From: Uloborus plumipes
Taxonomy: Eukaryota > Arthropoda > Arachnida > Araneae > Uloboridae
Assembly: GCA_038373865.1 (NCBI GenBank)
Contig: JAXGGA010000036.1
Coordinates: 1-64,000, forward strand
Length of the DNA stretch: 64,000 bases
Direction: 5' to 3'
A program made the translations under genes and the position numbers. Position 1 is the first letter of the stretch; each line of letters opens with the position of its first letter. This document shows positions 33,407 through 45,300 of this stretch, in pieces. The notes under the pieces were generated by a model. It ran no database searches and was not told the DNA's origin. It worked only from the letters and a program-made list of their open reading frames with translations.

Positions 33407-34154
33407 ATATATATTAACAAAAAGCAGTGGTCCTAAATTATCCGCTTAATTTAACAAAGCAGTTCAGCATAGAACATCAGTAAAAAGAGAAATGCTATAA
33501 CATTGAGTTGGGCCCTAATTTTTTTTTCTATGTTGTCTGTTCTATGAGAACAAAAGTGAACTTCAGATTAAAAAGAAACAGAATTTTTTTATAAAATTTT
33601 CATATTTATAGCTGAGTAGTCATTTTATGCACCGTATTTTTCAATTTGTATAACATTCACAGAAATAGTTGTCAAAATAAAGAATTTCTCTTGCCCTTAA
33701 TTTTTATCCAGCACAGTAAGATTGCATTAATAAATTACTTCCACAAGAAATTAAGCAATGTAATCGAAGAAGTTCACCTAAGGCAAGCCCCAAATCCTAA
33801 ATTGGATCCCCGGCTATATTTTGCCAAATACGTATCATGCTGTACTGTCGGAAGATGTTTTGAATATTTTACTTCTTTGTCTACAATCTGTGGTATATTA
33901 CCACTGCTCAACTTGAGTCAGTCATTTACGAGTAGTACTTGAATTTGTTTTTTCTTTATACGAAATTTTTGAAGAGTGAACATTGAAAAATCATCACTTC
34001 CCTTCCAAGCATGTAAGAATTATTATACATTTACGAGTATGTAGTTAGTAGGGGAACAGAATTAACTGATAATGCATTTTGAAAACAATTAACAATTTAT
34101 AACATAAGAAAGCATCATTATCCAAAGCGTTTGTTGTTTCTAAGACGAACCTCA
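33407..34154. other. Gene-free stretch downstream of DMRT gene
   Basis: No supported feature beyond the 3' untranslated region. Confidence 0.4.
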
Positions 34155-34156
34155 TA

Positions 34157-35687
34157 CACTGCGATGCAAAAGTTTAGACAAAATGCAAATATTTGAATAA
34201 AAAGAAAACTGTTCAACGAAATGCTTTTAAATTTCTACTGCAGGTACACAATATGGTCCCAAATACGTGTCTGGAGTTCTTATAACTATAACTGGAATCA
34301 AATTTTGGATATTACAAAAGACATTTTTTTACATTGTTGCAAAAGTTTAGACAATAGTCAGATTTTATGCAAATATCCCTTGAAATGTGATTGGTGGAGG
34401 AAATGCGGGACTGTATTATTCATTTATAAAGTGCAGAGATTGCTGAATAAATAATCATAATCTCAAAACCTCTTTAGTTCTCGTGTAAAGAAGATGAGAA
34501 AGTTTGGAAGCCGAAATTTGAAAATGAACCTACTTTATTAATTTTTTGTCTTTTAAATCGGCTCTAGTATGGTAGTACATTGTTTTTTACTTTGTGGAGA
34601 GCAAATTCAGACATGCGTATCGATCAAAAAGTCCAAGAAAAATTATATTTCTTAAGGATGAAGGAATTGAAAAAACGGCTCAGACTGACGATTCGGCCCT
34701 TAATCCTGCAAAACTTCAACTTGGGTCAAAAACAGCACGTGACAGCATAAGTAGATGAACAACTGAATCAGAATGCATAAAAAGAAACAAAGAATTGTGC
34801 CTGAGCCTTTTCGGACAGAGTTTCCCAAATAAGCCAGATTTTAATGTGAAAAGCAGCATATGTATCATCGTGACTAAAAAATGAATGGTACTTTCTTTGA
34901 TAAAAATTATTAAAATTGGGATGGCCTAGATGGATTATAATTCTTTTCGCGGGACTTGAGAAATATCCAATGATCATATGCTGTGCTGCTTTTACCAATA
35001 AAATCTGGCTTATTTGGGACACTCTGTCAGAAAAGGCTCAAGCACAATTCTTAGTTTTTTTTATGCATTCCGATTCAGTTGTTCATCTATTTATGCTGCC
35101 ACGAGCTGTTTTTGAACCAAGTTGAAGTTTTGTAGGACTAAGGGGTAAATCGTCAGTCTGAGCCGTTTTTTCAATTCCTTCATCCTGCTTAAGAAATATA
35201 ATTTTTCTTGGCAGTTTTGATCAATACGTATGCCTAAATTTGCTTTCCACGAAGTAAAAAACAATGTACTACCATACTAGGACCGATTTAAAAGACTAAA
35301 AATTAACAAAGTGCGTTCACTTTCAAATTTCGGTTTTTAAACTTTCTCATCTTCTTTACACGAGAACTAAAGAGCTTTTGAGATTTTGATTATTTATTCA
35401 GCAATCTCTGCACTTTATAAATGAATAATACAGTCCCGCATTTCCTCCACCAATCACATTTCAAGGGATATTTGCAAAAAATCTGACTATTGTCTAAACT
35501 TTTGCAACAATGTAAAAAAATGTCTTTTGTAATATCCAAAATTTGATTCCAGTTATAGTTATAAGAACTCCAGACACGTATTTGGGACCATATTGTGTAC
35601 CTGCAGTAGAAATTTGAAAGCATTTCGTTGAATAGTTTTCTTTTTATTCACATATTTGCATTTTGTCTAAACTTTTGCATCGCAGTG
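34157..35687. mobile_element. 1.5-kb palindromic Tc1-like element with IR/DR ends
   Basis: Arms of about 690 bp are near-perfect inverse copies around a loop of roughly 130 bp. The outer ends are CACTGCGATGCAAAAG and its inverse, with TA flanking both sides (34155-34156, 35688-35689). Within each arm GCAAAAGTTTAGACAA occurs twice in direct orientation, about 173 bp apart (34166 and 34339; mirrored near 35490 and 35665). This is the inverted-repeat/direct-repeat layout of transposase sites in some Tc1-like elements. No transposase is present. Mirror-image frames at both ends are not genes. Confidence 0.88.
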
Positions 35688-35689
35688 TA

Positions 35690-36924
35690 TGTGTTCCAAA
35701 GTAGGATCCCCTTGTATTAGGTGTTCTTTGCAGTATGCCGGCAACATCTTTTTAAACAAAAATAATTATGAAATGGAATAATGAAATTTATTCCGTATCA
35801 TTTCAGTAGTAGAGTAATATCTTTTTTCCGTACAATTTTCAAAATTAGTGAAAAGACTACAGCAGGAATAGAAAACAATTGATTGTAATAACTCGAAACA
35901 CAATATTTTCATTTTCCAGTATTAAGCTCATAAATGTGAATAAACAAATATATACTATAATTGTGTTTTGTTTTATTTCATTGTTGGCCAAATTTTTTCC
36001 AGAAAGTGGAGGGGTTTGAATTAGGACCACTTTTTTAAAAACATAATTTTCCCCTACTTTTTACAAAATTCAAAAATACTATTTACAATTTTTTTTTTTT
36101 CATGTAACTTATGACTTTAGGATTTTAGCACAACTACATGACGCATAATTTAAGACTGACAAGGCTACTTTATTTGAAATATTAATGAAGTTTCAATAAG
36201 TCAACAAATTGGGGGTCCTACTTATACTACAATGTTTATTGTATCATCCAACGCATAAAATGAAAAAAGCCTAAGGTAAAATGATGTATTTATATGAAGT
36301 ACCAGTTACAGTAAATTAAAAATTTATGTAATGTTTTTGATAAGGTTTATTTAGTTTTCAGCTTTTTTGAAGCATCTTCTTGAACTGCATGAGTAAAAAT
36401 AACCTTTATTGTACTCAACATAAATTGATTTGCAAACAACCTCAAATTGAGATTTATTAAGAAAATTTATTTTGAAAGATATAAATACGTCCATTTTTGT
36501 AAATATGAGGCAGAAATATATATGAATGTAGGTAAAGAGAATTAGCACAGAAAAACAGTTGCTGGCATGTTTTGTTTATAGTAAGGTGATTATTTCAACT
36601 ACTTTGTTATAACACTAATTTTCTATACCATGAATTTACACTAAGGATAGAGGATTGTGTGCTGTAATATAATTTGAAAATGATTAAAATCAACCAAATG
36701 CTATTATTGGTTGTGAATTGTGTCGTTTCGCTATTTTGATTTTCAGTAATTACATATGTCACATGATTACACTATTTAAAATATTTCACTATATAGTTAT
36801 TTCTTGTTTTTAAGTATTTCATTAGAATAAATTAAAAACCCTTTAATTGAAGCAAAAATTAGAAAGTAAACACAATTGCGTTATAAAAATTTTGTTTACA
36901 CTGATAAACATACAATTAGACAAT
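35690..36924. other. Gene-free stretch, nothing recognised
   Basis: AT-rich; no supported feature. Confidence 0.4.
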
Positions 36925-37610
36925 TACTGCAAGACACTACTTTTACCTTCTGAAATCCAAATCAGAATTACTGACCTTTTGTATTGGTAATCAAATATAA
37001 GAGCTTACTTCAACAAAAAGTCATCTGCGTTATATAGAAATTTGGAAATTTGTACCAACAAAATTTATTTCACATTTACATACTTTAGCCGTCTGAGGCT
37101 GTTGTAGATTTGGTTCAAAATATGCTTCGAAACAAATATTTTTTTGTTATGAATGCAGAATAAATCTAAATACTGATGAATATTAATTGATAGCACTTAA
37201 AACACTTAAACTTTGTAGGGTTCTCAAGAACTAATCCAAAAATTAAAGACTTGGCAAAAAAGATACAAACTCATAAACCATATTAAGTATAGACTATTTA
37301 GTTTTTAGAATAGAATGTTTAATGTTATTTGTTTCTTTTTTAAGCATAAGCCAACGGACAGAACTTATAAAAGTGTTTAATAACAATAACTCTTAAGTTC
37401 AGACTTCTTTCATTTATATTATCATTTAGATTTCAATTGCTCAGATTTACGAGAAAAAGTGTTTCATTTGAGTAAGAATTACATAGTCAGTCAACCTAAA
37501 ATATATTTTTAACTTTTTAAAAATGTTCAGTTTGTTGGAAAAATACAATGTACACTGAGCTTTTTCTCTCCAGATAGTGGCACTCTCCCTAAAAAGGTTG
37601 GCCACCCCTG
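36925..37610 (-). mobile_element. Truncated hAT copy (CAGGGGTGGCCAA family)
   Basis: Inverse copy of 14441-15115, including TCTGAAATCCAAATCAGAATT and the terminus TTGGCCACCCCTG at its right end. The other terminus is missing and no duplication was found. Confidence 0.75.
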
Positions 37611-39201
37611 CTTTTGACACTAGTTGCTAAATCTACAAGATAAACTAGAAACAACTTTTCACACGTAATTTTGGTACAAAAGAAGCTATCTCATTCCTCC
37701 AGACAATCACCTTATCTTTCTAATATCAAAAACAAGACTTTTTAGTTGCTTAAATTTAACCATTTTCTCCACTTTCCTCATCACTCCAACTAAACTTGTG
37801 ACTTGGATGAAATCAATGTGATAACTATACAATATTAATCAAAGTAGCCTGTCTGTATTGAGTCATGTTAAGGGACAAAAAAGTTGGTCTTCGTCTGTTA
37901 TACACATTCTTGTACTTTTAAAATTAGATAATATCAAGATTATGTTGTTTATAAATGTCGCTTCTTTGATAGTAACTAAATAGAAGACAAACAATACACT
38001 TACTGCACCATTTCGCAGTTAGATAATTTGAAATTTATGACTTAAATGAATAAAACATCTCATCATGAACTGCAAACTGGTTACTATTTTATTTGCACAC
38101 ACAATGCCCCTATACTTCAATGCAACAAAGAAGAATGTTTTGTAGCACATTAAAAGACTGATGGGAAAGGTCTTAATACATAATTCTTTCATACTTGAGT
38201 TCATTTCAGGAGCTCCACATGTGATGGCTAATAAGAAGGCCCTTTTTATCACATTAAATTTTTTTTTTAAAGATTAAAGTAACCTTTTTGGAAAGATTTC
38301 ACTGTAATTTATTGCGGAAATGTTTTAAACTAATAAAAATAATACTAGTGCATAATATCTTGAAATTCAGATTTTTCTTGTCTAATTTGGTGTATAGCTA
38401 ATTAAAGAATTCTCCTTTGAACTATCAACTTATGATGTACAACTGAATGCTGCAATTGAATGGACTGCCCAAAATCTATTTATAATTTTTGATAGGTAAA
38501 ACAAAACTATCAGTTCATTATTTTTTGAAAATTACAAAATCATTAAATATTCAAGAGATTTATGTGAACTTTTCCATTAATATTGCAAGTCAAAAAATAC
38601 TTGAGTTGACAGGTTAATTACATTTTATTTAAATCTAGACTTTATGAGTACAAAGTAAAACATTTCAGATAAAAATTAAATTTGGCAAAAATTATATTGC
38701 AAAATATAATCAGTTTTAAATAAAAAATTAGGAACTACAAAAATCAATGTTTTAGTACATGTGACATGCTTCAAATGAAAACTATCACTCTAAAATAGAT
38801 ATCACAGTTTTTGGATGTATTATCTTTGCATGATAAGTCACTTTTTATACATATAATTTATTTAGACAACTAAATTTAGAAATTCATGGAAGTTCTTTGA
38901 TAGTAATGTAAAAAAATAATTAATGGAAGTTTCAGGCAATGTAATATACTTATGTAAAAATGTAAACAAGAAATTCAACTTGTAGAAAGTTACACAGAAG
39001 TCATACCTTGGTAATACAAAATTGTACATAAATAAAATCTTCATTAGATTTTAATTTAAATCTTTATCAAACATAAACAAAGACATAAAAAAATATGAAT
39101 AAAAATATTGATGTAACAAAAACTTTTACACATTTTAACACTTAAAATTTAATACTGCAGAAAAAAATCCATTACCTTAACATACCAATAACAAGAGAAC
39201 A
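37611..39201. other. Gene-free stretch between convergent genes
   Basis: No supported feature; only the sideroflexin 3' region borders it. Confidence 0.4.
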
Positions 39202-39207
39202 TTTATT
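39202..39207 (-). terminator. Poly(A) signal of sideroflexin gene
   Basis: AATAAA on the minus strand about 43 nt after the stop. Confidence 0.55.
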
Positions 39208-39249
39208 GCTGCGTTATTTTACTAATTAATCATTTAAGCAAGCTATTGC

Positions 39250-39346
39250 TTAAAGTCCTTTATTATAGTACAAAACTTTTTCTGGAGACTTAGCTTTTGA
39301 AACTAATTCTTGTATTTCTGGTTCTAAAGCATCAACGGATATGGAG
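39250..39346 (-). CDS. Sideroflexin last exon
   Basis: Acceptor CTTTAG; ends YYNKGL and TAA. Contains [18 protein letters not shown]. Confidence 0.92.
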
Positions 39347-42300
39347 CTAAAGAGGAGAAAAAAACATAAATTAGAAGAAAAATTGCCCAAATGAGTCAAG
39401 GAGCAATTTCTCAAAAGGGAACACATTCAATTTTTAGAAAAACTTGTTTTCGGCATTTTCTACATCTTTCAGTTGGCCTCAATCACAAACCTCCTAGTTT
39501 CTAGAAGTCTCAACGTCACAAATTCGTAATTATTTAAGAGCTTAGTTAGGAGCTCCAATTAAAAGGTAACAAATCCATCCGTAACATTCTTAAAAGAATC
39601 AATTCCATGACAATCTGTTGAAAGAAAAAATCTTTTTTCAGAAAGGTATGTATCCTCTGGCACAATGGCCTAAAGGCACAAAATCTCTGAATCGTAACTT
39701 TGGTTTTGGATACAGAAAGTGACAAAAACATCTGCTAAGTGACAGGTGATCTTTTGTATGAATGATATTCATGAAAATGTTTCCAGAAACATTTTCATGA
39801 ATATCATTCATAAAAATAATAAACAAAAGGGGACTTAATGCTGATCCTTCATGAACCCCACTTAAAACCTCACACCATTTAGGATGGTTACACCTTACAA
39901 CTACTCTTTGTTTTCTTCCTGTCGGCCAATTTCTAACCCAAACTAAAATTTTACCTCCTATTCCTATATCAGCTAATTTACTGAGTAGTGCAACATGCTG
40001 AACCTTATCGAAAGCTTTTTGAAAATCAATGTAAAAAACATGTACACACTTTTTGTTATCTAAAGCCATGGTAACCTTGTCCTAGAAATACAATAAATTA
40101 GTAGCACACGATTTACCTTTCTTGAAAACCATAGTGAAAACTAGTCAACAAACTATTATTTTATAAGAAATTCATATTCTTAATTTTGATCAATGTTTCT
40201 AAAATTCTACAAGCTGCTGAAGTCAGACTCACAGGTCGATAATTTAATGCATTACATCCAGACCTTTTCTTGAAGAGCGGCATTATGTTAGCCAGTTTTC
40301 AGCCGTCTAGCATTGTCCCTGAGTTATACAAAGCCACTGAAAATATTTACAATAATATGTACTTATTCCTCTGCACATTCAACAAGAATTTTTGGATAAA
40401 TATTATCTGGTTCCGGAGCGTTAGTTACTTTAATTTTTTTCAAATTAAGTAAAGCGTCCTCCCTGGAAAATACAAAATCCTCAAGCTGCATAGTAGCTTG
40501 AGTCTTACTTGTGTCAACTGTTGAGATACAATTATTTTTAAAAACACTGCGAAAAAAGTCATTTAGAACATTAGCAATATCCCAATCATTCTGAATTAAA
40601 TTTCCCTGCTCATCAACCAGTGGTTCAATTTGACTATTTGGAACTTTCCCCGAACTAGAGTAAGCAAAAAACCCCTTTGGATTCCTGTTAATGTTATCTA
40701 CAAGCCTTTGCTCCACTTTTCTTTTCTAAATCTATACCAAATACTTAAAATTATGCGTTATTTTACAATGCTTGAATGTACATCTGCAGAGTCCGACCAG
40801 TTTCTTCAAAACGATTAAATTCAGCTTGTTTATAATTTAAAGTTTCATTTAATGTCCTGTAGAATCACAAGAGCCAAATTTTATTATTAGTACCTCTTCT
40901 CCCAAAAGCAACATAATCCCTAACTGTTTTTGCCAGTTTTTCATGTCCACTGCAGATTTACATCGCTGTTGTAAAATCTTGATGAAAAAACCTCTATTAA
41001 ACTCACTGTGCCAAAGTCGGACAATGTCAGTATTTCTAAAATTAGGCACAAACCTGAAATTTTTATCTTTATACATCTCAAACTTTTCCCTAGCCTTATA
41101 CTGTTGTGATCACTATCTCCAATTTGCTCTCCTACACATATTGCCTGAGCAGAACCTTCACCGTCACATAAAACTAGATCCAAAATACACTGCTCAAAAC
41201 AATTAAAGGATATTGTAAGTTTCCTATAAAAAATAGGTTTAAACATTTTTTAACTTTTTTTTTTTTTGCATAAAAGGGAAGAAGAGTTACAAATGTAAAT
41301 TTTGCTCATTTCCAAACTTCATAGTATACAAATTTTGAGTTTGACGTCGAAAACGACTCTTTAGCTGTAGCGAATGAAATTTCACTCTCACTTTATTATA
41401 AGATAAGGCAGAAAAGAATGATCGACGTTCTGTAAGAGCATTGTTTCGATGTGTGCCATGTCTCAACGAAGACATTTGACCAATTCAACAGCTTCTAGAA
41501 TTGTTGGCAGACTAGAGGGAGACCAAACACAAGCCAAGGTAGCGGAAGCCATTGGAGTATCTCTAAGTGTAGTTTCCAGGGTCTGTAACCATTTTCTAGA
41601 GACTGGAAGTGCTGCCCATAGATCAGGGCAAGGACGTAGACCGGCTACAACGCCCAATAAAGACCGCTATTTAGCTTTATCGACTCGGAGGCACCGAAAT
41701 ATGAGTGCCACTCAACTGCAATGACAACTTTGCTCGGCTGCTGACACCCGTGTTTCGACACAAACTGTTTGAAATCGACTCCACGTCGTTGGCATGTATG
41801 CCAGTGAACCAATGGTATGTGTCAGATTAAGTGCAAGTCGCCGTCGACGCCCGTAGAGAGTGAGCAATGGAGAACGTTAGTTGAGGAAGAAATGAGTGGT
41901 GCAATTTACTGTTCTCTGATGAGACCCGTTTTTCCCTTCATCCTGATAATAGGCAGGTTTTCATCTGGAGGAAACGTGGTACAAGAAATAATCCAGTATT
42001 TGTGCGCAAAAGTGTCAGATTTGGTGGTGGAGGTGTGATGGTATACGCCAGCATTTCCATTGATGGTCTACCGACCTCCATATCTTCCGGAATGGAACTC
42101 TGACTGGTCATCGATGTAGGGATGAGATCCTCAAACCTATCGTCCTTCCTTACGCTGCAGCAATTGGAGATGACTTCAATTAAATGGACAACAATTGGAG
42201 GGCACATCGTGCTTACTCGGTGAATGATTTTCTTTTTGAAGAAGAGATCATATGTATGGAATGGCCAGCGTGTTCTCTGGATATGAACTCAATAGAGCAT

Positions 42301-45300
42301 GTTTGGGACATCCTAGGAAGACAAGTGGCTGTACGTCTATCACCTCCAGAAACTTTCCAGGCACTCGAAAGAGCTCTTCAGGAGGAGTGGGGCAGAATGC
42401 CCCAGCCCCTCAATACCCTCATTGAGTCCATGCCTCAGAGGTGTTTAATATTGCTTCCTCAGATACTAGCTGTCCAGGGAAACCATACCCTCTACTAAAA
42501 GTGGTTTTTTTCAAAGGAAACCCTTTTTTTTTATTTGCTTTTCTAATTTTCAGAAAATGCATTTTTTCCCTTTTGTACCTAAAAGCTAAATTTCATTCAT
42601 TAAAAAGCATTTTTTCTGCCAAACAAATGTAATTTTTATCTCTTATAGCTTACTACGTGTAGTCGATCATGTATCAATCAACCAAAATGGTCTTTAGGTG
42701 CAAAATCAAACCAAAATCTCAATATCCTTTACTTGTTTTGAGCAGTGTAGCATCCTGCTGTGTTCCCTGAATACAATTTGATCTAAGAACCAGTCGCCAA
42801 TTACTTTCAAAAATTCCTCTTCTCTACTATTAAGAAAATATTCCAATCAATGCCCAGAAAATGGAAATCCCACATTATGATTACCAGTCCCTTACTGAAT
42901 GTGTCACTAATAACATGATACACCTGTTCATCCTGACCCTGGCTTAAATTTAGTGGCCTATAAATGTTTCCCAAACATAATGTTTTGCCTTTGCTGCTCA
43001 TCAATTCTAGCCAAACCATATCGATAGCATTAGGTTTGTCATTTATTGCCCATTCATTACAAGTTAAAGTATCCCTAACATAAAATAAAACCTCACCACT
43101 GCTTTTAATTGCTCTATCATGTCTAAACAAATTATACAGAGCAATACATAGTAAATCATCATCATTTTTGGTAACTTATGTCTCGGTAACTCCAATAACA
43201 CCCAACTTCTCATCTGTAATTATGCTTTTCAATTCTTTCATCTTGTTCTTAATACTGCGAGCACTGGTATAAAAAATCTTTAGCATGCCCAAATTGCTTT
43301 TATTTAACCTTTGTGATTTCTTGAATCAAAATTGTTAAAATGACTACTCTTCTTAGCGCTCCATAAACCGTGCCCCCCATTTAAACTTAGTTTTTTGACT
43401 CAGAAGCCTCTAAAGCCAAACCACTAACCATCATGAACCCTGTAGAACTCAGATGCAGGCTATCTCTACCAATCCAATTAGTTGTAATCGGACGCAAAAA
43501 GTAAAGGTAATATTTACTTTTTGCATAAGATTTGCATTTTTGTCTGAAGAAAAGGTAATATTTATTACCTTTCAACTTCATCCTATTCTACTACAGCCTA
43601 CAATTTATCAAAAAATACTATAATGAACGCATACACCATAAAATCTAAGAAAAATTCTTACTTCCTAATCCCAAAATATGGAGTCAACAAGTTTATAATT
43701 ATCAAAACTTCAAACGTACTATTATGCTTATAGATATTTGATCCGCCAAATTTTAAGTTCAAGTACAGTGATGTATTTGAATTTTGGTGAAACTGGAATA
43801 TAAGTATTCAAGTTTTTATTCCAAGGATACATCAGTCCTTTTTTAAACAAACCAGCACATATCCAAACTTAAAATGGCGAAATCTCCTTTATTTTTTATA
43901 TGAAAATTTATTACTGTGGGCCGTAATCTATTATGCCCTTAAGCTTACAACATATCCAAAGAATACGATAAAAATATTTTGCTGTTAGCCAAATTAGTGT
44001 TTTTCCCCACCTCAACATTTTCAGAAAATGAATATGTTCCCTTTTGATCTATTCGTCCTCAGTTCCCTTAGTAAAAATATGATTATAAACGAACTTTAAA
44101 AAAGCATTACCTCTGTTGGGGAAAAAGAGCACAGCAAAGAGGTGTAGCAAATACCAAACTGTAAGAGAAAAAAACACAACTGCATGATTCAAAGTATATA
44201 AAAAAGACAGTAAAAGAAACCCCTTCAAAACTTAAATGCCAAGAAAATTCCCTATTCTGCAGTGCTAAGCACAAAAATGGTATCTGCAGTCGAGCTCAAA
44301 CTAAGACATTTCTTTGTTAAAGTTTTGCGCCTCCCTGTGCTTGGTTCAAATGCTACTTTTTCAGATTTTTTTTTTAAATTTCCCATGCTCAAATGACCAT
44401 AAAACATTTTATTTAGGTAAAAGATGTTACAAAGAATGACTTGGTGACAATAACTTTTTTTTTAATGCAGATACGACTTGTGGGCTTAACACAGCAGTAT
44501 TGGTGAAGAAGAAGCATTCACATAATAAATCATTGTAGATAAAAACCTATGTTCAGGAAAAATGTAGAGGGGGTATTCTTGAAAGATGCTATTTTGAGAA
44601 TCTGTTATATGGTATCCAGGAATAGTGATTACAAAATTCATATCGACAAACATACTCATTACTGGATGCCCAAAACTAGTCATTTTCCCTACATAACTTT
44701 GTGAATGAGTGAATTATTAAAAGTATTTGACTTTTGGAATGTTCACCACTAAAATCTGAGCCTAAACACGACTGCATGCTAGGCTATCTTCTCAAAAACA
44801 GTTGTCTACCAACACCAATGGATTTAGAAAATTCCCCAAAAAACATTTTGCCAAGAATAATTAATTTCTATAAAACTTTAACTAAGAGAGGTATTTATAT
44901 CAAATTGCATTTCATTTTATTTTCATTTATTTGCATATTTGTTTTTTGTTTTGCTTATTTAAAAAAAATTGTTGAAGGCTCACCTGTAGTTAAGCAGATA
45001 ACAGATATAAAGCATGACAAATTAAAGTATTGACGATTGAATAACTGAGAACAAGACCTTATTACATCTTTCATGATTGATATATGATACAGTTGAAATC
45101 ACTAGCTTCAAATGTGTGATTATGTTCTCATTCCCTGTTTCTGTAAAAAGAGAGATATGGAATTCTCGTCTCAAATGAAACCCAGGTTTTCCTTCCACAA
45201 AAAAAAAAAAAAAAATCACTACAGTTGAATTTTACAGTGGATAATCATTTGCAATCTACATATCTGTAGGCATATATTAATCATAAGTAGTAATCAGGCA

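Larger units (their letters stand above)
39784..43581 (-). pseudogene. Decayed CR1/L2-like non-LTR retrotransposon in last sideroflexin intron
   Basis: Reading down the minus strand: an ORF1-like tail ([13 protein letters not shown], 43387-43581); endonuclease beginning near 43265 ([21 protein letters not shown] then a stop, GNIYRP, FLGIDW); the second half of the endonuclease ([19 protein letters not shown]); then reverse transcriptase ([50 protein letters not shown]). The copy has several stops and frameshifts. It is split inside the endonuclease by Tc1 at 41188-42747 and stops before the catalytic YxDD region, where a hairpin lies. It is dead. The clade is judged from RT motifs only. Confidence 0.85.

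Noticed and set aside
34221..35623. Two nearly identical 77-codon frames in opposite orientation
   Set aside because: They are the two arms of the palindromic Tc1-like element, not duplicate genes.
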